NCBI GenBank assembly: GCA_002633005.1
Contig: NMRA01000181.1
Span: forward strand, 566,959 to 630,958
Source: Phoronis australis
Taxonomy: Eukaryota; Phoronida; Phoronidae
Reading direction: 5' to 3'
DNA: 64,000 nt
The notes under the pieces were generated by a model. The model worked only from the letters and a program-made list of their open reading frames with translations, ran no database searches and was not told the origin of the DNA. A program made the position numbers and the translations under genes. Position 1 is the first letter of the stretch; each line of letters starts with the position of its first letter. Below are positions 36,178-48,100 of the stretch, in pieces.

Positions 36178-39100
36178 TATATGTATGCAGACTGATTGAT
36201 CTTGGTGTGCGATGTATCATACCTGAAAATTCATAAATTTCGAAAGTGGCGAGTGATAAACAGTCCAGACGACTGTGATCAAACCAACGGACGAAGTACA
36301 TATAGTGTACATGACACCTGGGAGCTGTTTCCCGAGGAATCTAATGTTTAACTTATGACTGTTGGCCAAAAGCAGTCTAAGGATGGCCTGTTTCGCGAAA
36401 TTGGGCTGAGGTTAAAAGTCAGAAAACTGCCTGTCTACAACTTAAGGCTAAAATACAAAAATGTGTAGCTTTCTCTTTGGCAATAATTACTCTTCACAAA
36501 ACAGGCACAGTGTGCCCGCGATTTTAAGAAACAGTCCTTAATATGCACTCGACTAAGTTCCCTAAATCCTCTGTGTATTCATGTCTTTCTTTACTCACAG
36601 GTGTTATATTTTTCTATCATTTTACCTTCACCATGAGCTCCTCGTTGACTCAACGACATTTTCTATAATATGGTCGAAAGCTGAGTCCTTATTTCAATGA
36701 AAATAAACAGGGATAGTCCCTGAATTGTGATCCTTGCAGAAAATGTACTATTGTATTTTGGCATCATTTTAGTTTAGTCATCGTGTTTCATAACTTTCTG
36801 TTGTTGTTTACTACCACTTTCTCAGAGAAAGGAATTAATATTGTAGTACATCCCTTATTTGTACATCTTATTTGATTTCTAGTATCTCTAATCCCCCTCC
36901 GCCTCCCCCTCTCCCTCTCCCTCTCCCTCTCTGTCTCTCTCTCTCTCTCTCCCCCTCTCCCTCTCTCTAGGTTAATGAAGAGCAAAATTTTTGTTTACGC
37001 CCGTCACCAGGAACTTCAAAATTAAATACTGTTAACCATAATTAATCTGAACCTAAGATGATTCCACAATGAGTACATTTGATTGGCTTTGCTGGTTCTG
37101 CCGATTCAACAGGCTAAGACATGTGATTGGTTCTCCAGCACGACCTTCGGATTACAGACCAATCAGATGTATTAGCCGGCCGACACGGCAAAGTCAAACA
37201 AGAGCAAGCAATTTTGTATCCTTGGCCCAATAAATAGGACAAAGGAACTCTTCATCATTAGGTTTTTATTGTTTTTAAAAAACATGGAATATGTGACAGA
37301 TAAGAAAAATTATTGAAAAGGATGAAATTTGGCTGTTAATATACAGAAAATATCTTAGACGAACAGTGTCCACTGGTCTATACTAGAACAACTTAGCGCA
37401 CAGGGTCGCTTAGTACACCCTCATGTTGAGAACGTAAGTTATTTGAAATTTACCAAGAGATAGAAATTTCATGCAATCCAGCCAAAGAAAAAATGGCAAC
37501 AATGTGTATGAAAATGTGCGTAGGATAAGAGCTGCTGACGAGTACGGTGAACGAGACGCATTTTAGTGCTTCTATGCTCATTGATGTTGAAGTGTTTATT
37601 TGAATAGGAGGGGAACCTTAACCTTGTTTATGTCACGGACAACTACAAAACTGAGTGTCAGGTCAGCTAAAAATTACTATCGCATCACATGTCGGTTTTT
37701 GCGAACGAGCACCAAATAATTGGTTTCAAAGACGCGTTGTACATGTACAGGCGCACGCACATATAAGCTGCCCCCCAAATGAGGCACAGATAAGCGAGCG
37801 CTTCTGGCGGCAAAAAATGTACAAATCCAACACGTAATACAAATTTGGATGGATTGAACAATCGGTCACGGCAATGCAGAAAGGAGTTGCCCTGTTTCAA
37901 AGCTTGAATCATACCATTCGGACAAACTCAAACTCTTATAAACATTCGCCCTAGATGAGTGCTGAGTGAACACGTAGTTCATTTGTCTTGACATAAAAAG
38001 TCATACCGGCCACGACTTGTTCGTGTAGATTTTGAACCAATGACCACTTGATAATCTGTCTCTAACTACGCTTATTTACATGTACAGTGTACCTGGATAT
38101 GAACACCAAATGTTGTTAATTACAAATAAATAGAACTGAAATGATGTTAAGGCTTGATTGTGTTGGCAATGACGACAATCCTTTGGAAGGTTCATTATGG
38201 CGTCTGAAGGACTGACTCACAACCGCCCACGGCGAAGTGCAATAATTAAAATCATATTGCGACAGGTTTCCCCCATTTGATGTGGGACTTTTACCAAAGA
38301 GCATCAGCAGGAATGGTCTTTTGTGTCTGTCGGTCGTATTTTTCTGTTAAACGATAAATTCTTTGACTGTGGATGGTTCTATTTTTAAATCACCACAGTT
38401 GCATCGTATTACGTCGCAATCTATCATGCTGCATTGCACGCCAGTCACTCGACGTTTTAATACATCGTAAAACTAGATTAAAAACGTATGTCGTTAAAGC
38501 GGCTACTTAATAAACCTACCTCAATCACGAAAACCATTTTTCCATTTAGACTGCTTACCGTTCTTGAAGCATTCCTTAGTCAAATTGGAGACGATTCCAA
38601 AGTTTTGAAAGAACTGACATCTCGTTATTTCTCCCGACAGGTTGTGATGTCATATGTTGAGGAATGAGATCGTGGAAAAATTTGACGGCATATTTTGCCG
38701 ACTTGTCGGTTAAACAGTCACTTCGAAAGAAAATACACGCTAATAAACAATATAGTATTAGAGACTACGGTGTTCCCGACACCAAGAGCTGAATACCTAA
38801 CATTGTTCACCAGATGGTAACCATTGCAAGGAACTATAATTTGTATTAGAAAAATGTGAAACAAAAATAATTTCCCAGAGACTACAAAGAGATAAGAGTT
38901 TCTATAAAGTATGTTTGTAGTTGGTTAGAGAAAAGACGTGAAGCGATATCACCCAAATCTAATATTGAAGGACGGAACATCGCAAAAGTACCTGAGGCCA
39001 GATTCATGTGTTTTCAATAGAGTGTCCTATTAAACTCGTTGCTTCATTGTAAGCCGGTAGAATGAAGAAGACCACACCGGACCGTGTTATAATTGTTAGA

Positions 39101-42100
39101 ACACAGTACCCGACTAACAAGCTAAACTAACGAACGATCTTCCCAGATCCAGTAAAATCGGTTTGAAAGTCGATTTTTTTATGTGAAGTTAATTTTAACA
39201 TTTTTAAAATCCAATAATTTTATCACATTATAATCATGCTTTACAGTGGCACTCTGCGACGAACTCCAGTCACAGCACTACAAATTGCTATACAAACTTT
39301 GCACTGCAATGAAATCTAGATAACTTAGACAAGATCACATTAAGTTTAACTTAAAGTCCCTCTTGATCATGATTTCTTTAACATTTGCATTTTCAGATTG
39401 CGGACTCTCGCGTGTTGAGCAGAAATGGTAAGTTAAACATGCATGGCAATCACACGTTTTTCTTCAGATTGTTTACGAAGTTTATCAAATAATCATAGGT
39501 AGCGTTCCGCAGACCAAGAGTCTCGCGAGTTTGTCCAGTTCCTGCAAGACCACGCAAAACCATTCGAGTGAAAGGCTAGTGTTTCGCTAGTAAGCTTGCG
39601 ACCTTACTGGAGTACATTTACCAAAATGGCTGCCACTGAAATGATTGGTGGACGAGATTAGAATGTCAAAGTGTGGGCGAAAAGCCGCTCTATAAGACAG
39701 GATTTCTCGGCAAATGTCTCGCTGTTACGCAACACACCTCTTTCTAAAGCACGGCCTTCTTAACAATATGATGCGCTACACAACTTCTCACGGGAATAGA
39801 ATGTAAACCGTCCACAAAAGAAACGTGTACGTGCTGGTACAATCAACAATTTCCCAAAAGCTGGACATGCACAATGGTGAGATCATACTGGATTTGTACT
39901 TTTCGAAAAATGAGCCGCTGCAGTTGAACGACACTGGCGCGACATTCTTGCGACAAAATTGCGAATATTTATTTCAGTTAGTTTAGGTAGCCACGGGCTA
40001 ATGTAATGAATTTTTGTTGCTTTTTCAGGTGACACAGACATAGCTTTTCTTGTCGATATTTCAAAACAACCTTTATATTTAATACAAGAATTAGACTTTG
40101 CTGTCAACACTTTAGACGCATTCTCATCACTGGGGTTGTCAGTGAACTATGGATTGATCACTTATGCCGCAAATGAAGATCCCGAAATACGGATACCCCT
40201 CAGACCTTTGGCGAGCAAAAACGAGACCGAATGGAGAACAGACATACAACAGATAGCCGACTTCCGTAAAGGCGAGGAAGGTAGTGGCGAGAATGAGAAC
40301 ACAAATACGGATTTGTCCGTGAGGTCGAACGTGAGTGAAGCTCTTCGTTTGATGCACACACATCTGTTTTCCGATGAAGAGACCACCAGGCGGCGTTATA
40401 GTATCCTGCTCGTGGGAGACAGAGTGAACGATTATGAACAAGCTGTCAGGGAATTGAGTAAGGTATGAAATGTGTTGCCGGGGTGTGACATTCTTATCTT
40501 TTATTTGCTAGCATAAAATTATTGCAAGAAAAATGGGGATCTCAGAAGCAACCCTGTATTTTTCTACCGACGAAACGTTCTATTTTAATCTGTGATTTGA
40601 AATTTCACGGCTTGAACAATGAGATGAGAGCAAGAAGCCGCCCATAACGGAGGGAGGGTCGTCAATCATAAGGAATTGAAAATGATGATGGTAAGAGTGA
40701 ATTGATTCGATAAAAGCAAGCAAATTCGGACCCAAAGTATTATTTTAAATTCCATTTTATTGGTCAAAAGGCTGACAAACATGTAGTGTGTGCTTAAGAA
40801 TTTTAAAATCGAATTTTCTGATGACTCGTAAATGTTGCTGCCAACTGTCTATGACGAGGAATAATCGATTGTCTCTTGCGTGTATGGCTGGAAATTGTTG
40901 AGACTTCGTTTGATGAAAATGGTGCCTCAAAATAATAGATTTGCTCTTACGAGAGTTGATGGATCTTGCTGAAATTTCGTGTGGTGGGAATGATGTCTCG
41001 AGACAATGCGTCGTGTACAGTTACTGTCTGTACTTGATGACACAAAGCTATGCCTAAATTGTTATTTTTCGGCCTATGTGAACAATGCATTGGGACGTAA
41101 GGTTACTTAAAAATTACTTGATTTAATGCATGTAAAAACTACTAAGCACGGAAACTACTGTAACGCAAGCTGAACGCTGACGTGCATTCCGTAGACATAG
41201 TTTCTTGCGACAAAAGAAAAACATCGCAAAATCTCACCAGATATTGCCTTGTATTGTAAGCGAAACACCTGATCACACTTGCTACCTTAGCGAGATTCCT
41301 GGGTCAAAGAAACTCTTTCCAGGGTCAAGTCCAGTAACGCTAGTACCTCGCCAGAAAAACATGATCTCGCGAGATTCCGCGATATATTGCATTATATTTT
41401 CAATGAGAGCACGTAATGTTACATTTTTCTCGCCATGAGCCAGCTATGAGACTTCACCCTTGTCAAACGAGTTGACATTGACGTTTACTGGCCTTCATGC
41501 TGTTACCGCTGTGTTGACCCAAACATTGTCTTGAGGTCGCTCAGCAGGAGGGGGAGCATTGTCGGCATTTTTTTTGTTTTTGAAGTGAGCGGTTTTATGT
41601 TACGCCCACTGTCCAAAACTGTTATATTAAAAGAGCAAGGGTAAAGTAGGTCAAGATAATTTGTTTTCCTGGCGTCCTCAACCAAAAGTGCGACATCAAA
41701 GCCAGTACGACAACAATGTCTACCACCGGTCAAAACTTAAGTCATCAACTTCCGGCTTCTACCTAAAAGTACATTAGTCAAATAGGATAGACTACAATAG
41801 TTGGAAGCTCCATATGCCAATGTGTGGATGTTAAGTTTTGTTTTCCGGGTAAATGTGACTGTAGGCTAAATTGAATATCCAGGCTAAAGGTGTAGCCTAC
41901 TAGCCCTGTTTACCTAGCTGAAAAGCGTAAGTCACCGTCTTAGATATTTTACTCTCATAAAATTGGTCCCGTAGAATTCCTTACCGTGTTAGGATTATAC
42001 TTCTGTTGCCAACTCATATCACAGGAATTGCACCATTTTGAAATTCGAAAGTTTAAAATTGTCGATCCCTCTCCAGTAAATTTCGAAGCGGTTCTTGAGT

Positions 42101-45100
42101 CGCCGATGGTGTCAATGTCCTTGCTGGTAATGAAAGTAAAATCATATCAAGGTAACCGATATTATAGATCGATTTTGTGAACGTTGTTTGTAAACACTGC
42201 GAAATGCAGGTTTAAAAGTGGGAGAAATGTAACAAGGAAACAAAACTTATGTTCAGAAAGTCCAGTTAAAAAGTTAAAAAGTGAATGCTTCTCACTTATA
42301 AGTTCATGAAAAGGATTCTAGGCGTTTGATCTTTAAACAAAACGACGTTGTTGACAGTTAAATTGATAATGGCATGCCTTCCAAACTCAACATGAACACA
42401 ATATGGAAGTTTATTGGTAAGGTAACTTTGACAAAAGCATCCAAGTGCGATGATTTTTGTGTTGTTTGCCCTCTGAAAATCATCAAAGGTTGACAGATTT
42501 GAGAAAGTATGAGCTTTGCTTTGGGTAAACAAAAGTGTGACTACTGTCGAAACTTCACGCTACAGGTATTCAGAAGATAAGAACGAGCCCCTGACAGGAC
42601 TCGTAAATTTTGTGGTCAGTTGTTCGTGTTACCGAGCCTGGAGTATAGTGACTCACGGCTTCTAAATTGTACACGGTCACATTTTAAGTCTGATGGTCTT
42701 TCATGTGCAAGTGACTTATTTGATAGACACCAGGTTACTTATTGTGCACTTCCTATTCTCAAATGGATGACTACGGTGGTGACCGACACAGACAATTATG
42801 TCTTAGAAAATCTACCTGTTTTAGATAAACAAGAGTCATTACTTGTCCGATTGCATTAGGGGACATTCGAGGTTAAGTCAGACAGAATTTCCTCGTCTTT
42901 AGTTAAACAAAATACAGGCATCTGGTTGTCACTCGTACACTCAGTGAATGTAGCAGCTGTGCCAACCACCGACATGACACCGATGTTTAAGTTTGAGAAC
43001 CCACCGGCGTAATTAGGCACAACTGGACATCGGCCTTTTAACTAAATTGTTTTTTAAAGGAAACGTCGTGTGAGGTATTGGTTATGTATCCATGGAGAAC
43101 CTTCGCAGTTCGTTTTACAATATTTTTATAAAAAATAAAAATTAACGACATTATTACATCATCTAGGTGGAAAAACAAATTGATTTCGTGTTGTCAGTCG
43201 GGGCATGACAGGCGTACATTGCCTGTTTACCGGGGGGGGGGGGNGGAAGGTAACGGTGTCAGCCATTCAAGTCTTACTACACCAGTTTTGCTGCCCCCCC
43301 CCATTTTCACCAATCGTCACCGATGCCGTGCGGCGCAGACCCTACTATTCCCACCACGTTCGGCAACGTCCCATTGCTGCGCCACTTAGCCCCTGGACAC
43401 GTGAAATGATTTACAGTCACGCCATTTTTGCAATGAGCAGGGGGCATGACCCTTTGCGACCCCCGGGGCTACGCCAGTGGTTTTGAGTTACGACTATTTC
43501 CAGCAGTAGGCATGACGTCATCTTTTTGACATTGACAGATTCATGCCAACGGAATATGGCTCTTCGCCCTGGGATTCGGTAGTGATGTCTTCAATGCAAG
43601 ACTTACGCGACAGCTGGTCGGCTTGAGTTCAGCGTCGACAGGCAAATCACCCCGCTACTTGAGTGCTTACTGGAACTCCAACGAATATTTGAATCTCGTT
43701 GACACGTTGAACGAAGAATCGAAACGTAAGTTATGTGTTTGAGATCTTTTGTTTTTAGAGAGCGGATGACAAGATTGGCGACAAGAAAATAACGGTTTTC
43801 GAACGATTCCTAAATGAGAAATCAGCAACTGAGCCCATAGAGGCTACTTGCCCACAACCGACCGACCAGTTTAAAGTCTGTAAAGACGTTTGGGGCGGTA
43901 CCTCTCCGTCCCACAATAGGTATACACTTTCCAAAGTACATGTTCATTGCCAACCAGAGATATTATGACAATTTCAACTTCTGTTCTACTGAACAGCCAA
44001 AAAAAAAAACGCTTGTTCGACAATGGCACCAATACTTTGTACGAATGCGATGTGCTCCAGATCACGTTGGTATCAGTTAGCTTCACATAAAAGGCTAGTA
44101 GGCCTACCGATTGTATGGGGTCAGCTTGTTCCACGTGCAAGTTTCCATGAAACACGGGAAGTGGAGGCACTGGTTTTTATGAGAGCTAATTTGTATCATT
44201 TGTGACACTAGTTTTAATCAGCAACTCAAAAACATATTTATGCACGTGCCACTTAAGACAGACAGGTGCAGAGATATGGTTTGGGACTTGCTTAGTAAAA
44301 ATGAAACCATATTTTAAACAGATCTTTAAAAGCGACATTATCATTTTTTGCGGTCGAAAAACACGATTATTGTTGAATGGAATACACTTATTGAAGTTAT
44401 TAACGTTGACCAGATCTCTAAAACAACAAAATCCATTTTGTTTTCGTGTTTTTGTCATAAAATTTCCAGATGTGAATGCACTTTTTACTCTGGTTTAAAG
44501 GTGAGAAAATTAGAGTCGTTCTCATTGTTTATAGGTTACTTCGAAACAAGACGATCCCTGTTGTCAAGCAAAGTCGGAGGAGTCCACAGTACCGGTGAAA
44601 CAGGTGAGTCTTGAACTCGCTGTTTATCTGTCAATGTTGAACGAAGCCCTTTGGTTTTAAAAACATTACCACGATCATTTCGATCGTGAATTATTGCTGA
44701 ATTTGCCGGCAGCTCTAAGTCACAGACAATGCGTTCATATACATACACCACTTTCGAATCCGCAATCTTAGGGTTGGCCAACCTCAATAAACTCTGAAGA
44801 GTTTTCTTGAGTCTCTGACGGTTTCGATATTCCTGTTGGTAACGGAAATTCACCTAAAGAAAATTATGAGATCGACTTTAGCTGGCTAAACAGAGCGAAT
44901 GCAACTTAAAGTTTTGAAGTAGGATCAGTATTTGGAATTATTTTTCATTGAAGTGACAACAAGATTGATATCTTTGATGTAGAAATTTACAAGATTTATA
45001 ATTAAACCAATATGTCAAATGCTATAATATATCTCATGATTGTAGTGGGTTTGTCGTGCCGTTGTTATACGAAAGTTTGAAGATGCATTTTTAAAGACAT

Positions 45101-48100
45101 CTCAGGGTTATCTTTGAACCATTGATAACAATCTTGTAAAAATGAACCAAGCCAAAAAATTCATGACAATCTGTTATTTTTGTCATTGTACTTTTGACAG
45201 ATTCAAAACCTGTCGAGCATTCAGTCATTGATGGAGGATGGAGCGACTGGCATTACAGCGCTTGCACGGTCACGTGTGGTGTTGGAATGCAGGCGAGATC
45301 TCGCACGTGCACAAACCCAGCGCCCTCTGGTGGGGGACAACAATGTATCGGTCAAAATCACGAAGCGGCGCCTTGTTATGGACCTCCTTGCAGAGACGAC
45401 GATATTAAAAGATTTGCGGGTATGGAGCAAAAATTCACTTACTGTCTGAGTACATGTTTAATCAAATCAAAATTGACAATATAAAACACCAGTAGAATAA
45501 ATCAAAGTTGGCCTGTGCAGCGATGCAACCAGAAACAAAACAATTAGCGAATTCCACTCTTCCCATTGTATGATCGTTTAAAATTACTGAAATTCGAGTG
45601 ACAGTTGGTAGTACAATGGCAAAATAGTGACCACTGATTGGTGAAGTTGTGATGTTATATTATAAATTACAATTCACTGTAGTTTCCTTTCATAGGTGAA
45701 GATTTCTCGCCGCTCATTTCAGTGTCGCTTATGACCCAGGTTGCTATTCAGTTCAACTCCCGTTGAATACTTATTACTGTGCCAGCGCTCTCCACAAGTA
45801 TTTCGCGAGTGTCTTGCGCCTAAGAAACGTGCCCGAGTGCTGTGTTCCGTAGATCAAGTTTCTGACGGAAAAGTGAGGTCACGCAAGTCTTCGCGAGATA
45901 CAGTAAACATACATAATAAGCGAGGCTCGTAAGCATACAATGTTGTGCCTCTACAGAACGCCCCCGTTGTTATCACTGCAAAAACAAACTGCAATTTTCA
46001 AAAAAAAGTCTGTAAACAAAAGAAAATTATAAAGTTCTTGGTGAATTCTGAACAGAAAGTTACTTAACAGTTGATTATTTTTCAAAACAACCTATCGCAT
46101 GCATCACAAGCACTTCCAATGCATGTAGCAGCCATTAATACTGTAAATTCGATTGATCACTAAAAGCTACATTGTCGCTACTGTATTGTATTTTATTTTG
46201 ACTTCTATTTTTTGTATTTATATTCTGTCATAATAATTGACAATGACTTTATTTCGCCCAGCTCTGCTCCTATACATCTCTGGTAAGGAGCTTGTGACGC
46301 ACAAGTGTTACTCTGGACATATGTCGATCATAAATGTAATTTAGCCTTGATTGTGCAATCCTAGACACGGCATGAATCGAAACTTGAGAAAGCGTAAGTT
46401 GACTACAGTGTGATTGTCCAAAATGTACTGTATTATCCCTACTTGCAAGCTTTATGGGACAGGTGGGGTCTTCTATTCTTTCGTTACTAAACATTCGTCA
46501 AAGATATGGATAGAAGTTTAACACTAAACCATCTTCGGTATTTTTTTATTTCCAGCTAGTTGTAAAGGAAGAAAAGCGGACATTGTCTTTGTGTTGGACG
46601 CGTCGAGTAGCATTACAAGGGATAACTTCCAGAAACAGCTTACGTTCGTCACAGAGCTCTTGCGGGTGTTCGATCTTGGCTTTGGAAAAACCCATGTTGG
46701 TGTTCTTCAGTATTCTAATGCGCCAAAAATCGAAATACCTCTTGCTGATCATACGTCTGCGAATGACCTCGGGAAGGCCATTCTCAGCATTGAACAAATC
46801 GGTGAGTTGCATACTACTAGTAATAATGGATGTGTTGCGAGAGCAATGTAACCCATTTCGACAGTTTCATATACACTGGCATGGCGGGGTTGAAATAACG
46901 AAAACATCGCTTTGGAAAGATGCAACATTTAAAAAGATAAGTGAATCTGTTTACTTATCTTCCTTTCATCTTTCTTGATTAACTGCAACGAATCTCTGAC
47001 TGTTACTTATCGACGTCAGAAAACTGGAAATAATGTATTGGGTATGTTGCGTAACTCGTTTATCGTATATGCACAGCACTGAGGGCTTTTTAAGGTGTTG
47101 TGTGTTCCCAAAGTAATGTTACGCGACTGAATTACGTCCTTCCAATGAAAATATCTCGCACGTTTCATTGATAACTATTGGTTTGTAATGCGTTCTACGT
47201 TGCTCGTCACTTTAACAGCAGGGATTTTGATAAAAATCGCTAAAATCGATCATTTGGTCATGTGCTAATAATACAAATAATGACGACATATCAAAGCCCT
47301 AAAATGACTGTGATGTCTAATCTAATTTCTGGAAGGTTACTGCATTTGACGTTTACAGAACTTAATGATTAAGTTTGGGTTCAGTTTCAGGTTTCCGAAA
47401 GCACACACAGGCTTTCCTGTGGGGAATTAGAAATCCGAAAATGCGCAAACGCACTGAGGAGTTCACAACGAGAAATTAACAGTTGCATGCAATAGAGATG
47501 CAGACGTCTATTTTGTTCTGAGGTAAAAAGACGTGTAAAGTTATTGGCGAGTTGTAGTTATTATTTACCTAACATGATTTTTTCTAGAGGGTGCAACCAA
47601 CACTGCCGATGCACTGCAGTCCATGCGAGAACACTTCTCGGCGCAGCATGGCGCTCGGGCTGACGCCATGCGCATTGGCGTAGTCATTACAGACGGTCAG
47701 TCAGCTGACGGCATAGCGACGACACTCGAGAGTGAAAAGGTCAGTTTACTAAAAGTTTGCTACATGCTGAAACGTACAAGGATTCGCGAAACGTTTATTT
47801 CATTCGAACTTCGGATTTCCTACGTTCAGGATTACGCTAATAAATATTACAGGAGCATAAAACAAAAACAAGGGTTCGTTTCCCAACGCACGATAATCGC
47901 GAGTGAGATCACGTGCACTGCTTGTGATATTTCGCGACATATTACGTGATTTCGCCATGCTCGCAAAAAACAGCCGCGTTTTGCACCTAGCACTGACATT
48001 TCCGCCTGTGCAACTATAGAATGTTCAAGTCGAACTCGAACTTATTTTTGAAATTTTACTTTATACTTTAATTCTAAGTCAAGGAAAGTGTTCGCTTGTG

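Larger units (their letters stand above)
27182..39396 (+). other. 12.2-kb first intron
   Basis: Between the GTAAGT donor and TTTTCAG acceptor. No coding exon recognised. It contains CGCGAGA-rich repeat copies (28855-29235), a copy of the AACTCTGAAG repeat with a GC-rich fragment fused (30985-31090), CT and GTAT microsatellites (35322, 36081, 36893) and a small hairpin AGATCCCACCT / AGGTGGATCT near 34518. A long first intron is common for regulatory elements. Confidence 0.6.
40463..43538 (+). other. Intron inside VWA1
   Basis: 3.1 kb, GT-AG. Contains a CGCGAGA-rich repeat (41190-41480), an AACTCTGAAG-type repeat (42035-42180), and a poly-G / poly-C pair (43231-43246 and 43295-43303) with an ambiguous base at 43244. 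No coding sequence seen. Confidence 0.6.
43726..45200 (+). other. Introns flanking linker exon 5
   Basis: Introns 43726-44534 and 44604-45200. The second contains AACTCTGAAG repeat copy 3 (44745-44870): CCAACCTCAATAAACTCTGA through GATATTCCTGTTGGTAACGG. Nothing coding. Confidence 0.6.

Noticed and set aside
40139-40441. Minus-strand frames over VWA1
   Set aside because: Antisense shadows of exon 3; the plus-strand frame has splice sites and VWA pattern.
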